NCBI GenBank assembly: GCA_964553715.1
Contig: CAZKKY010000005.1
Coordinates: forward strand, 1-64,000
Source: JAGOJE01 sp964553715
GTDB taxonomy: Bacteria; Pseudomonadota; Alphaproteobacteria; Rickettsiales; Rickettsiaceae
Reading direction: 5' to 3'
Length of the DNA stretch: 64,000 nucleotides
Shown: in pieces, positions 7,858 to 17,388 of the stretch
Position numbering within the stretch: position 1 is the stretch's first letter
Layout: every line of letters begins with the position of its first letter
Notes under the pieces: generated by a model
Database searches by the model: none
Seen by the model: only the letters and a program-made list of their open reading frames with translations
What the model was told of the DNA's origin: nothing
Made by a program: the position numbers and the translations under genes

Positions 7858-9057
7858 TTAAACTGATAATTTATCTCCACCAGATATTGGTTTTAGACCT
7901 ACGAATGCTCGTTTTTCGTTTATTGTCATAAAATCGCTAGAAGAAATTTTGCTCCAGAGATTTTCACGCTTATCTGTAAGCGCTGAAATGGAGTCTCTAT
8001 CAAAATCTATAATTATTTTCTCTTGATAGTAGCTTGAAAGCCAATGAGTTAAAGCATTAGATATTTTATCAAGTAGAGGAATGATAGTTTCCTCCCACAA
8101 GCCAAGTCGAGCTTCTTGCATGTTGCTATATGTATTATCTCCGTTAATTCCAAGCAGTTGTGGTGGTACGCCGAATGCTAAAGCTATTTCTCGAGCTGCA
8201 GAATTTTTAGATTCTATAAAGTCCATGTCTTTTGGGCTTATGCTCATTTCGCGCCAATCAAGGCCACCTTCTAGTAAGAGAGGTTTTCCAGAATTTGATG
8301 CTCCGCTATATCTTTCTGATAATTGTTCTTTTAACCGGATAAATTGTTCGTCACTTAAATATCCTGAGGAATCTTTCATTATCAGTGCTCCGCTAGGTCT
8401 TGCGCCGTTTTTAAGTAAAGAATAATTCCACATAGATGTTTGATTATGAATTTCTATAGGCATAGATGCGGCATGTAAGCACGATAGACCATAAATAGAA
8501 CTAGATACATGATAATTTTTAAGATGCAAAACATTGCTTCTAGAAGTAATGCGGTTGATTTTATATATAGATTCTCCTTTTTCGTGCCTATATTTATAGC
8601 CATATATAATGCCATTATTTACTATAACTTCTGTTTGCTTTGCAGGTAGAATATATAGAGATTTGGGCATTCCTGAAACATCATTACTTCCTAGAATATA
8701 GCTATTGCCAAATAGTAAAAGGCTAGAAATTACTTCAGTAAAAAAATCTGCACCAGCTGTTGTTTGGTTTGGCTGACTTAGTAAATCGTAAAGACTATGA
8801 CTATCTAATTTTTCTGTAGTTTTATTTCGTTTAATTTGGATAATCCAAGGTACATGACTAGCAGATTGTGCTATAAGATTTACACATCTATATACTATCA
8901 CATTATTTTTATAAGATTCTGCAGATGCAATAGGTCTATTTTCTGATGCAAATCCAAGATCTGCAATATCAAAATATTGTGATGACTTAATGCTTCTTCC
9001 ATGAAGAGACTGATTATCAGATTTATTATCATCCTTAAAGAAATATTTTTTAAGCAT
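7858..9057 (-). CDS. HK97-family phage portal protein
   Basis: The portal forms the dodecameric ring through which DNA enters the head and docks the terminase. The 399-aa product has the family's opening helix (YRCVNLIAQSASHVPWIIQ), the ENGARPSG-like segment (here KNGARPSGALIM at about 210-225), a GGLDWREM strand and the late FGVPPQLLGI motif. Length is normal for HK97 portals. Order in transcription is portal, small ORF, terL, the reverse of the usual terL-portal order. The 220 bases before it (9058-9277) are a divergent intergenic region shared with cpoB. Confidence 0.9.
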   Translation of the reverse strand: MLKKYFFKDDNKSDNQSLHGRSIKSSQYFDIADLGFASENRPIASAESYKNNVIVYRCVNLIAQSASHVPWIIQIKRNKTTEKLDSHSLYDLLSQPNQTTAGADFFTEVISSLLLFGNSYILGSNDVSGMPKSLYILPAKQTEVIVNNGIIYGYKYRHEKGESIYKINRITSRSNVLHLKNYHVSSSIYGLSCLHAASMPIEIHNQTSMWNYSLLKNGARPSGALIMKDSSGYLSDEQFIRLKEQLSERYSGASNSGKPLLLEGGLDWREMSISPKDMDFIESKNSAAREIALAFGVPPQLLGINGDNTYSNMQEARLGLWEETIIPLLDKISNALTHWLSSYYQEKIIIDFDRDSISALTDKRENLWSKISSSDFMTINEKRAFVGLKPISGGDKLSV

Positions 9058-9208
9058 AGGGATTCCTTGGAAAAGTAAAAAAAGAAAAATATCACTTTAG
9101 TATCCAAACGCTAATACCTGATATTTCTGTTAAGTAATAATATGTTTTAATAAACTAATAGTAAAATATGAATATTGATCTAGATAATAACAAATCTGTA
9201 TGAAATAG

Positions 9209-9237
9209 TTGCAGCTTTCGTATTATTAAATTATTAT
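9209..9237 (+). promoter_or_regulatory. Candidate sigma-70 promoter for the cpoB-bamB operon
   Basis: A TTGCAG -35 (9209-9214) and TATTAT -10 (9232-9237) are separated by exactly 17 nt and lie about 40 nt before the cpoB ATG. The -10 matches 5 of 6 consensus bases, the -35 only 3 of 6. Spacing and position make it plausible in AT-rich DNA where chance matches are common. Confidence 0.4.
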
Positions 9238-9277
9238 GCCCTATTATGAGTTATATATTATAGTTTAGATTGAAAAA

Positions 9278-10063
9278 ATGAGAAAACACACAATTTTACT
9301 TTTTCTTGCTTGCGCATTATGGAGCGGCTGTGCTTGGGGTTATGATGATGGGCAGATAAAAAGAAAATCATTAAGCCTCCCTTCTGCTGAAAGCGAAAAT
9401 TCATCTGGAGCTCTGCCATCTAATGGAGCATCTATATTTGACGAAGATAAAATAGCAACGATGCAAAAGCAAATACATACATTGCTTGAGCGTGTAGAAA
9501 TGCTAGAGCATAATATATCAGAGTTAAAAAAACAGATAATTAATCAAGAGGCCTCTGCTATAAAGAGTTCTCAAGTAGCCCATTCATCTGTACCATCTGC
9601 TACAATCGATAGTGATGGTACAAAGCCTTCTAATAAATCTGATTTTACTGATTCAAATAACGCTGCAGGATCTTTCGATAAAGAAAAAGAAGATTACGAT
9701 TCGGCTCTGATAGCTCTTAAGAATAACGACTATATAGTTGCAGAAGAAAAATTTGAACAATTTATTACCAATTATCCAAAAAGTTCTAAACTTAGTAATG
9801 CATATTTTTGGTATGGAGAGACTTTTTTTAGACGTAACAATTTCGAAAAAGCAGCTGTAAATTATCTTAAAGGATATAAGCAATTCCCAAAAGGAGAGAA
9901 AGCAGCTGATTCATTATTAAAGTTATCCTTGTCTCTTGGCTCTATGAAGAAGACAAAAGAAGCATGCATCATGCTAGATAAACTTGATAGTGAATTTAAA
10001 AATAGAGCAACAGCTTCGATCAAAAGATCTAAAGAAGCAAAAAATAAATATGGTTGTAGGTAG
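9278..10063 (+). CDS. cpoB: Tol-Pal system coordinator CpoB (YbgF)
   Basis: CpoB couples outer-membrane constriction by Tol-Pal to peptidoglycan synthesis by class A PBPs during division. The 261-aa product has a signal peptide (HTILLFLACALWSGCAWG), a coiled coil (about 60-90), a variable Ser/Asn linker and C-terminal tetratricopeptide repeats (about 135-255, e.g. YFWYGETFFRRNNFEKAAVNY). The layout matches CpoB/YbgF. tolQRAB and pal are not in the window. The next gene, YfgM-like, starts after 3 nt. Confidence 0.85.
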   Translation: MRKHTILLFLACALWSGCAWGYDDGQIKRKSLSLPSAESENSSGALPSNGASIFDEDKIATMQKQIHTLLERVEMLEHNISELKKQIINQEASAIKSSQVAHSSVPSATIDSDGTKPSNKSDFTDSNNAAGSFDKEKEDYDSALIALKNNDYIVAEEKFEQFITNYPKSSKLSNAYFWYGETFFRRNNFEKAAVNYLKGYKQFPKGEKAADSLLKLSLSLGSMKKTKEACIMLDKLDSEFKNRATASIKRSKEAKNKYGCR

Positions 10064-10066
10064 TAT

Positions 10067-10708
10067 ATGAGCGATCTTTTAGAAGAAACAAAATCAGATT
10101 ATATAGAAGTAAAAAAATTGGAATATTTTAAAAAATCTATTCCATTTATTATTATCGGTACTATTCTTGTAATCACAGCTATGATTCTTAGCAACTGGTT
10201 ACGAGATAGAAAAATAGCTAATGATCAAAAAATGGGTGATTTATTTATAAAAGCAGTTGAATCAGGTGATAAAGCACTACTCTCAGAATCTCTCTCTTTT
10301 ATTATTAAAGACAATTCTACTGGTGTCTCTGATATTGCAAGGCTTGTATTAATTCAAAATCACATGGATGATAAAGATGATACAAAGTTACTATCAGAAC
10401 TTAAGGCTATTGTTATAGATTCAAAAAACTCTCTGACAAAGTCATATGGTATGTTAATGTTAATGAATATTATGATTGATAAAAATGATCTTTCAGAATC
10501 AGAAACTAAAGATATGGAGCAATATATCAAACATTTTAATGATCCTAATATGCCATTTTTTGGATCTGCTTCTATTATAAATGCTTTATACAAGATTAAG
10601 CATAATGATATAGAAGGAGCTAAAATAATATTAAGAAACTTGATAACAACTAAAGATATGTCTAGAGTTGTGCAAGATGAAGCAAATTCTATTTTGTCTA
10701 ATTTATAA
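10067..10708 (+). CDS. YfgM-like tetratricopeptide membrane protein
   Basis: This 213-aa protein has a cytoplasmic N-terminus, one transmembrane helix (about 25-45, PFIIIGTILVITAMILSNW) and a periplasmic domain of TPR-like helical pairs ending with 'ALYKIKHNDIEGAKIIL'. This is the architecture of YfgM (TPR_21), an ancillary SecYEG/chaperone-network component that also lies directly upstream of bamB in many proteobacteria. Sequence is divergent, so the call relies on architecture and position. It follows cpoB by 3 nt, and bamB comes after 29 nt. Confidence 0.72.
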   Translation: MSDLLEETKSDYIEVKKLEYFKKSIPFIIIGTILVITAMILSNWLRDRKIANDQKMGDLFIKAVESGDKALLSESLSFIIKDNSTGVSDIARLVLIQNHMDDKDDTKLLSELKAIVIDSKNSLTKSYGMLMLMNIMIDKNDLSESETKDMEQYIKHFNDPNMPFFGSASIINALYKIKHNDIEGAKIILRNLITTKDMSRVVQDEANSILSNL

Positions 10709-10737
10709 ATAGCTAAAATAAAAAATAAGAGAAAAAA

Positions 10738-12030
10738 ATGACAAAAAATATAACAATTCTTGTTTCTTTAGCATTAATTTTGACGTCATGTGCTAAACAG
10801 AGTAGTGAAAAAATCAAAAATATTACTTTTTTTACTCCTGTGCTTAAAGTTGATGATGGAGCGCCTAGTGTTCATATATCATCAGTTCAGCAATCTACAT
10901 CCTGGGAAGAGGGCGTAAACTGGATCAACAAACAGCCTAAGAGCTTTAAAATAGAAAAGTTATCTAATAAATTTGATTCTTTTAATATTGCAAAAGGTAA
11001 TCTTATTGCTGCTCCTATTATAGCTGAGGGAAAGCTCTTTACTATTTCTGATAAGGGTTATTTAACATCATATGACGCTGCAAATAACAAAATGTTATGG
11101 TCTGTTGCTCTAAATACAAGAGAATCTAAGTCTGTATTATATTACCATGGTGCGATGTCTTATTCTGAAGGTAAAATATATATCACGAATGCAACCAGAG
11201 ACCTTATCGTTGTAGATTCATCATCAGGTGCTATTTTATGGCGATATAAAATGCTTGATATTTCAAAAACTCAGCCAGTGATTTATAAAAATATGATCAT
11301 AATTACTACTGTTAGTAATGAATTATATGCTATGGATAAAACTACAGGCGCCATATTATGGGAAAATGATGGACTGGCAGAAACATTATCTGTAAGTAGA
11401 GATATTGCTCCTATAGTTCATGATGGAAAAGTAATTGTGGGATATTCTTCTGGTCAATTAATTTGTCTTGATGCATCAAGTGGTAATGTTTTGTGGGAAA
11501 TAAATTTATCAGGCGAAGGTTCAATCATTCCAGGTTTTGTTCCTGTAAGTCTTGAAAGTCAGCCAATTGTAGAAAATTCCAGCATTTATTTATCAGGTGC
11601 TAATGGTAAAATGCTAAAAATCAATATCAATAACGGATCTATAGAGTGGCAAAAAGAAATTTCTGATATTCAGTCTATTAGTAAATCAGGAAATACTTTA
11701 TTTGTTACCACCAATGCTATGCAAATTGCGGCTGTAAATGATAAAACAGGAGATATAATTTGGGTTACTAACCTGTTTGAGTTAAATAAATCTAGTAAGT
11801 CTTTCTTACGTAAAAAAACACCTAAAACTCTTGTTCTTTTGTCTCCTATAGTAGTAAATGACTATTTGTTTGTAAATTCTTCGGGTGGAAAACTCTATAA
11901 ATTATCACCATATGATGGTAGTATTGTAGAGGTAGTTGATATTGCAAAAGATGCTCAATATCTAATAGTAACAGAGGACCTTAACATTTTTACTAAAAGT
12001 AAAAGGTTAAAATCTATAAGAGATAAGTAA
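10738..12030 (+). CDS. bamB: Outer-membrane assembly lipoprotein BamB
   Basis: BamB is the beta-propeller lipoprotein of the BAM complex that inserts outer-membrane beta-barrel proteins. The 430-aa product starts with a lipoprotein signal (LALILTSC, acylated Cys about residue 18) and continues with repeated PQQ-like blades, each carrying a 'DxxTGxIxW' theme (e.g. VDSSSGAILWRY, MDKTTGAILWEN, LDASSGNVLWEI). Length agrees with alphaproteobacterial BamB. Its neighbours cpoB and the YfgM-like gene are also envelope biogenesis genes. Confidence 0.92.
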   Translation: MTKNITILVSLALILTSCAKQSSEKIKNITFFTPVLKVDDGAPSVHISSVQQSTSWEEGVNWINKQPKSFKIEKLSNKFDSFNIAKGNLIAAPIIAEGKLFTISDKGYLTSYDAANNKMLWSVALNTRESKSVLYYHGAMSYSEGKIYITNATRDLIVVDSSSGAILWRYKMLDISKTQPVIYKNMIIITTVSNELYAMDKTTGAILWENDGLAETLSVSRDIAPIVHDGKVIVGYSSGQLICLDASSGNVLWEINLSGEGSIIPGFVPVSLESQPIVENSSIYLSGANGKMLKININNGSIEWQKEISDIQSISKSGNTLFVTTNAMQIAAVNDKTGDIIWVTNLFELNKSSKSFLRKKTPKTLVLLSPIVVNDYLFVNSSGGKLYKLSPYDGSIVEVVDIAKDAQYLIVTEDLNIFTKSKRLKSIRDK

Positions 12031-12058
12031 AAAACTATAATAAAGAAATAGGCAGAAT

Positions 12059-12532
12059 ATGGATGATTTAAAAATAGGAGATATTGCTCCAGCTTTTGAG
12101 ATGATGACAGATAGTGGTACTAGTGTTCGCTTATCAGATTTCGCTGGTAAGAATATTGTTCTATATTTCTATCCTAAAGATAACACTCCAGGATGTACTT
12201 TGGAGGGTAAAAACTTTTCTGATCTTATAGAGGATTTTGCTGCTCTTAATACTGTAGTTATAGGTGTTTCAAAAGATAATATAAAATCTCATTGTAGTTT
12301 TCGTGATAGATTTAATTTAAAAATCTTACTTGGTTCTGACGAAGATGGGTCTGTTTCTAAAAGTTACGGAGTATTATCAGAAAAATCTATGTTTGGAAAG
12401 AAATATTTGGGTATTAATAGAACTACTTTTTTAATCAATAAAGAAGGAAAAATAGCATATATATGGAATAATGTTTCAGTTCTTGGTCATGCTTCTGAAG
12501 TATTATCTCAGATAAAAATACAAGGATTATAA
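12059..12532 (+). CDS. bcp: Thioredoxin-dependent peroxiredoxin, Bcp/PrxQ type
   Basis: It reduces hydrogen peroxide and organic peroxides in the cytoplasm. The 157-aa product has the peroxidatic motif YPKDNTPGCTLEG with Cys46. The resolving Cys five residues later in E. coli Bcp is absent (TLEGKNF instead), so this is the one-Cys-in-motif variant; the product carries other Cys only further down (SHCSF). Its stop codon shares one base with the ATG of the aldolase gene (TAATG), implying translational coupling. Confidence 0.93.
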   Translation: MDDLKIGDIAPAFEMMTDSGTSVRLSDFAGKNIVLYFYPKDNTPGCTLEGKNFSDLIEDFAALNTVVIGVSKDNIKSHCSFRDRFNLKILLGSDEDGSVSKSYGVLSEKSMFGKKYLGINRTTFLINKEGKIAYIWNNVSVLGHASEVLSQIKIQGL

Positions 12533-13449
12533 TGAGTAAGATAGTAAAAGATATTTTATCGAATTATCAATCTGAATCGCCAGGAGTGCTTACAAATTTA
12601 TATCGTATATTAATGAATGGTAGGCTTTCTGGGACAGGTAAGATTTTAATTCTTCCAGTTGATCAAGGTTTTGAGCATGGCCCTCTGCGTAGTTTTGCTG
12701 TAAACCCAGATAGTTATGACCCTAATTATCACTACAAGCTTGCTATTGAGGCTAAGATGAGTGCATATGCTGCTCCTCTAGGCTTTCTTGAAGCTGGAGC
12801 TAGCTTATTTGCTGGACAAATTCCTACTATTTTAAAATTAAATAGTAACAATTCATTGACCCCAAAATCGGATCAGCCAGATCAAGCTTTTACATCATCA
12901 GTAGATGACGCTTTGCGTCTTGGTTGCTCTGGTGTAGGAATTACAATATATCCAGGTTCAAGCAGATTTTTATCTATGATATCAGAAGCAAAAGATGTAA
13001 TCAAAGAAGCAAAATCTAGGGGGCTTGCTGTTATAGTTTGGTCTTATCCCAGAGGGGCAGGGATCTCTAAGGAAGGTGAGAGTGCTATTGATATTTGTGC
13101 CTATGCAGCGCATATTGCTGCATTAATAGGTGCAAATATCATTAAAGTTAAGCTTCCAAGTCCATTTATAGAACAAACTGAATCTAGGAAGATATATGAA
13201 TCAGAAAAGATTGATATTTCCACTAAGGAAGCAAGAGTGCGTCATATTATGCAGTCTTGTTTTAATGGCTCTAGAATAGTGTTATTTTCTGGTGGTTCTA
13301 AAAAATCTGAAGATGAGATATTATCAGAGGTAGAAGCTATCCGTCTTGGCGGAGGTAGTGGTTCTATTATAGGTCGTAATAGTTTTCAACCTAAATATCA
13401 TGAAGCATTAAAACTATTATCAAAAATCTCTGATATTTACGCAAAGTAA
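12532..13449 (+). CDS. fbaB: Class I fructose-bisphosphate aldolase (DhnA/FbaB type)
   Basis: It cleaves fructose 1,6-bisphosphate into glyceraldehyde 3-phosphate and dihydroxyacetone phosphate by a Schiff-base mechanism. The 305-aa product shows the family's PVDQGFEHGP motif (about 42-51), the barrel strand GVGITIYPGS, AVIVWSYPRG, and the Schiff-base strand ANIIKVKLPSP (Lys205, with Lys207 the alternative). Late GGSKKSEDEIL and GGGSGSIIGRN provide phosphate binding. Presence of a glycolytic or gluconeogenic enzyme sets this organism apart from Rickettsia, which lacks glycolysis. It converges with the PBP1A gene; the 79-nt gap shows no clear terminator. Confidence 0.92.
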   Translation: MSKIVKDILSNYQSESPGVLTNLYRILMNGRLSGTGKILILPVDQGFEHGPLRSFAVNPDSYDPNYHYKLAIEAKMSAYAAPLGFLEAGASLFAGQIPTILKLNSNNSLTPKSDQPDQAFTSSVDDALRLGCSGVGITIYPGSSRFLSMISEAKDVIKEAKSRGLAVIVWSYPRGAGISKEGESAIDICAYAAHIAALIGANIIKVKLPSPFIEQTESRKIYESEKIDISTKEARVRHIMQSCFNGSRIVLFSGGSKKSEDEILSEVEAIRLGGGSGSIIGRNSFQPKYHEALKLLSKISDIYAK

Positions 13450-13528
13450 CATTATTAACTAATAACAAGATGCTTTCAGTATAGTTATGATGCAAGTTTA
13501 TGATAATCACTTAGCTTCATAATACTTT

Positions 13529-15865
13529 CTAATAAAGCTCGTTGTTACTATCATTTTTAATAGTGTGTTTAAATACATCATCTTCTTCATAATCATCTCT
13601 TGATTCCTCATGTACTAAAGAGCTGTCTATATATTCTTCTTTTTTTACAGTTTTAGAACCATATCGACTCGAAATACTAAAATCAAATGGTAAAGATGGA
13701 ACATCTTTTAATGCATTTGATATAAAATCTATATAAATAGGTAGAGCAACAGTACCACCAGTAGATCTACGTCCTAAATCTTTTGGAGTATCAAATCCAA
13801 CATAAGTACCAACTACAATAGTTGGTGTAAATCCAAAAAACCATACTGATTTACTGTCGTTGGTAGAACCAGTTTTACCACCCATGATTTTGCCAACAGA
13901 TTTTGCACGTGCTGCTGTTCCTCTCTCTATTACTCCTTGCATTAGATTATTCATTTTATATGCATCTTCTGTGCTTATTAATCTATAATGTTCTTCTGGC
14001 ACTATTTTTGGCATAGAATCTTTATGACAATCTATACAAGTACCAGCAGCCCTACGGTAAATAATTTTACCATTACTATCTTTGATGAGCTCAATAAATT
14101 TAGGCTTAACTTCTAGCCCGCCATTAGCAAAAGGACAATAAGCGCTGGTCATTCTATCAAGAGTAGTCTCAAGAACACCAAGGACAATAGAAGGATATAT
14201 TTTAGGGTCATCATTTACTCCGAAATTTTTTATCGTATCTGCTACATTCTTAAAACCAACTTCCTGAGCTATTCTTACAGTAATAGTATTAATAGATTTT
14301 TCAAAACCCATAGACATAGGAATATGCCCTAGAAATGCTCTGCTGTAATTGCGTGGCTGCCATGCGGGCATGCCAGGGCCAAGGTTAATAGTAACAGGTG
14401 CATCTTCAAATAAAGTATCTGGAGAAATACCTTTTTCTATAGCGGTTAGATATACAAAAGGTTTAATAGCAGAACCTGGTTGACGTAGTGCCTGAGTTGC
14501 TCTGTTAAATTTACTAGTATTAAAATCATAGCCTCCTACCATAGCAAAAACCTGTCCAGTGAAAGGGTGCATAGCCATTATCGCCCCATTTACTGAAGGT
14601 ATCTGACGTAATCCATATTGCTTACTGGGCAATGCTTCTACGACTATTACATCGCCTTTATGAAGAATAGAAGAAGCGGTTTTGAGATTAGATATTGCCC
14701 ATTTCATTTCAGAAAGTGGTATTGAAGATTTTTCTCCAGTATCTAAGCCTATTTTTGCACCTTGATCAGAAATTTCAAGAACAACTGCAATTTTATATTC
14801 TAATAGAGATGGAGGGATTTGTAATTCTTTTAAATTGTTATGCCAATTGTCTAAACTGATTTTAGTAATAGGCCCTTTATACCCCTTGCTTCTATCATAT
14901 TCTCTTATTCCTTTACGCAAAGATTCTTCAGCTTGAATTTGATATTTACTATCTAATGATGTAATAACTGTTAAACCGCCATTATAAAAAAATTCCTTAC
15001 CTAACTTTGCTATTATCTCTTCCCTTACTCTTTCTGCGTAATAACCTGCCGTTACACTATCAGATTTATTGCGTTTGATTAGAGTAATAGGTTTATCCAT
15101 AGCATCTCTTGCAGCATTAGAGCTTATATAACCATCTTCAGCCATCCTTATTAATACGTAATCTCTGCGAGCTTTTACAGATTCATAATTTTTTCTGGGG
15201 TCTAAATTAGAAGGCGCTTTAGGTAAGGCAGCAAGAAAAGCAGACTCTTCGAGACTAAGCTCTTCTACTGATTTATTGAAATAACTTTGTGCCGCCGCTG
15301 CAACTCCGTATGAGTTATGTCCTAGATAAATCTGATTTAAATATAATTCTAATATTTGATCTTTAGTTAGGCTTTTTGTAATCATATAAGATAACAGAGC
15401 TTCTTTTATTTTACGAGATAAGGAGCGTTCTGAAGAAAGTAAAAAATTCCTTACAACCTGCTGTGTTATAGTAGAAGCACCCTCCATACGACGTCCGCGA
15501 AGAAGGTTAGAAACATTCACGAAAGATGCACGCATGATTCCAAAAATATCTATACCAGGATGCTCATAATAGTTTTTATCTTCAGCTGCAATAAATGCTT
15601 CTGTCAATGAAGACGGAATAGTACTAATAGGAACAAATATTCTATGTTCTTTTGCATATTCTTCTATCAATTTTCCATCTGAGGAATATATTCTAGTTAC
15701 AGCAGGTGGGTGGTAATTAGATAAACTAGAAAAATCAGGGAGATCTTGTGCGTAATAATAAACTAAAGCACCACCTATAATGCTTCCTATCATGCCAAGC
15801 ATTAAACCTATTCGTATAAAAAAAAATATTATAGATTTAAACACTGAAAATAATCTTTTTATCAT
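13529..15865 (-). CDS. mrcA: Bifunctional penicillin-binding protein 1A
   Basis: This class A PBP polymerises and cross-links peptidoglycan. The 778-aa product has a short cytoplasmic tail and transmembrane anchor (about 10-35). The glycosyltransferase domain has EDKNYYEHPGID with the catalytic Glu, then GASTITQQ and KEALLSYMITKSL. An OB-like insert follows, then the transpeptidase domain with the SxxK motif in PGSAIKPFVYL, the SxN motif in EKSINTITVR and the KTG motif in GGKTGSTND. All active-site motifs are intact. The C-terminal tail is acidic (about 735-778). A C-x-x-C pair (GTCIDCHKD) lies between SxN and KTG. miaB lies 15 nt upstream on the same strand. Confidence 0.96.
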   Translation of the reverse strand: MIKRLFSVFKSIIFFFIRIGLMLGMIGSIIGGALVYYYAQDLPDFSSLSNYHPPAVTRIYSSDGKLIEEYAKEHRIFVPISTIPSSLTEAFIAAEDKNYYEHPGIDIFGIMRASFVNVSNLLRGRRMEGASTITQQVVRNFLLSSERSLSRKIKEALLSYMITKSLTKDQILELYLNQIYLGHNSYGVAAAAQSYFNKSVEELSLEESAFLAALPKAPSNLDPRKNYESVKARRDYVLIRMAEDGYISSNAARDAMDKPITLIKRNKSDSVTAGYYAERVREEIIAKLGKEFFYNGGLTVITSLDSKYQIQAEESLRKGIREYDRSKGYKGPITKISLDNWHNNLKELQIPPSLLEYKIAVVLEISDQGAKIGLDTGEKSSIPLSEMKWAISNLKTASSILHKGDVIVVEALPSKQYGLRQIPSVNGAIMAMHPFTGQVFAMVGGYDFNTSKFNRATQALRQPGSAIKPFVYLTAIEKGISPDTLFEDAPVTINLGPGMPAWQPRNYSRAFLGHIPMSMGFEKSINTITVRIAQEVGFKNVADTIKNFGVNDDPKIYPSIVLGVLETTLDRMTSAYCPFANGGLEVKPKFIELIKDSNGKIIYRRAAGTCIDCHKDSMPKIVPEEHYRLISTEDAYKMNNLMQGVIERGTAARAKSVGKIMGGKTGSTNDSKSVWFFGFTPTIVVGTYVGFDTPKDLGRRSTGGTVALPIYIDFISNALKDVPSLPFDFSISSRYGSKTVKKEEYIDSSLVHEESRDDYEEDDVFKHTIKNDSNNELY

Positions 15866-15880
15866 TCACCATAATATTAC

Positions 15881-17251
15881 CTAAAGTATAGAATCATAAG
15901 GCTCTATTATGCCTGTCAAACTTATTCCTTCAGCATTAGTAATTCTGACATTTTTTATACTTCCTATCAAATCTTTTGATGGATTATCGACATATACAGA
16001 TTGTAAGTATGGAGACTTTCCTACTATATGCCCGTCAAATTTTCCATTCCTTTCAAATAAGACAGGTAAAATTTTACCAATAGTAGATTGATTTACCTTA
16101 AGCTGAAGAGATGAAAGTTCTTTTTGTAATATTTGTAATCTCTCATTTTTTACATCTTCTGGCACCTGATTTTCTCTCGTAGAAGCAGGTGTACCTGGTC
16201 TTTTACTATATTTGAAAGAAAAACACTGGCCATAACCAACTCTTTTTACAAGATCTATAGTATCTGCAAAATCTTCGTCTGTTTCTCCTGGAAAACCTAC
16301 TATAAAATCTGAAGAAAGTACTATATCTGGCCTGTATGACTTAAGCCTATCAATAATTTCGAAATATTCTTCTCTAGTATGTTTTCTATTCATAAGTTGC
16401 AATATTCTGTTAGATCCAGATTGTACAGGCAAATGAAGAAATGGCATAAGTTTAGGTTCTGAGCCATGAAGGCGAAGTAAATCGTCATTCATATCGCGTG
16501 GGTGGGATGTCATATATCTAATCCGCTCAAGGCCCTTAATATTTGCTAAATTACTTATTAAATCAGCTAGACTCCATTCTTTAGACTCATGGTCTTTCCC
16601 ATGATAACCGCTTACATTTTGACCAAGTAATACTACTTCTTTTGAGCCATTATTTACAGCTGCAAGAACTTCTCTATACACTTTTTCAATAGGCCTTGAA
16701 AATTCTGCTCCCCTAGTATACGGGACAACACAAAAGGTACAAAATTTATCGCAACCTTCCTGGACCGAAACAAATGCGCTAACACCTTGGGGGCTCATTT
16801 CATCAGGAAGCTTGTCAAATTTCTCCTCTTCTACAAAATCTAGTTCTATAAGATGCTTATTTTCACCTCTTAAAATATTTGCTACCATATCTGGTAGAGA
16901 ATGATAAGATTGAGGCCCTACAACAATATCTACGAATGGTGCTCGCAAAAAAATCTCTTCACCTTCTGCTTGTCCTACGCAGCCAGCAACTACGATAATA
17001 GTTTTTTTGTTTTCAAGAAGACGAGCATCTTTTATTTTCTTTACCCTACCAAGTTCAGAATATACTTTTTCAGCAGCCTTTTCTCTGATATGGCATGTAT
17101 TTAGAATTACCATATCGGTATCTTCATTCATTTCTTCGGTTATTGCGTATCCGAATTGGCTCAGAAGATCTTTCATGCGCAGAGAGTCATAGACATTCAT
17201 CTGACAGCCATATGTCTTTATAAAAAGATTTTTTTGTACTTTCATAAACAT
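15881..17251 (-). CDS. miaB: tRNA-2-methylthio-N6-dimethylallyladenosine synthase MiaB
   Basis: MiaB is a radical-SAM methylthiotransferase that converts i6A37 to ms2i6A37 in tRNAs reading UNN codons. The 456-aa product has the N-terminal auxiliary-cluster cysteines (TYGCQMN, NTCHIREKA, VAGCVGQ), the radical SAM motif CDKFCTFCVVPYTRG, and a C-terminal TRAM domain ending GISLTGIIE. ATG 17251 and ATG 17245 are both possible starts. The window also has the paralogue MtaB (36131-37381). Confidence 0.96.
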   Translation of the reverse strand: MFMKVQKNLFIKTYGCQMNVYDSLRMKDLLSQFGYAITEEMNEDTDMVILNTCHIREKAAEKVYSELGRVKKIKDARLLENKKTIIVVAGCVGQAEGEEIFLRAPFVDIVVGPQSYHSLPDMVANILRGENKHLIELDFVEEEKFDKLPDEMSPQGVSAFVSVQEGCDKFCTFCVVPYTRGAEFSRPIEKVYREVLAAVNNGSKEVVLLGQNVSGYHGKDHESKEWSLADLISNLANIKGLERIRYMTSHPRDMNDDLLRLHGSEPKLMPFLHLPVQSGSNRILQLMNRKHTREEYFEIIDRLKSYRPDIVLSSDFIVGFPGETDEDFADTIDLVKRVGYGQCFSFKYSKRPGTPASTRENQVPEDVKNERLQILQKELSSLQLKVNQSTIGKILPVLFERNGKFDGHIVGKSPYLQSVYVDNPSKDLIGSIKNVRITNAEGISLTGIIEPYDSIL

Positions 17252-17388
17252 TATACAAGATTATTTTTTCAGGAATCTTATACCACAGATCATAATAAAT
17301 TTATAGAATTATTCTTATTATTTGTTTTTAGAGTCAATAGAAATATATATCAAAAATAGTTAAACAAATTTAGATATAGATTTTACTA

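Noticed and set aside
8898..9107. 69-aa minus-strand ORF over the portal start
   Set aside because: It is an out-of-frame shadow of the portal gene with low-complexity Phe-rich sequence and no ribosome-binding site.
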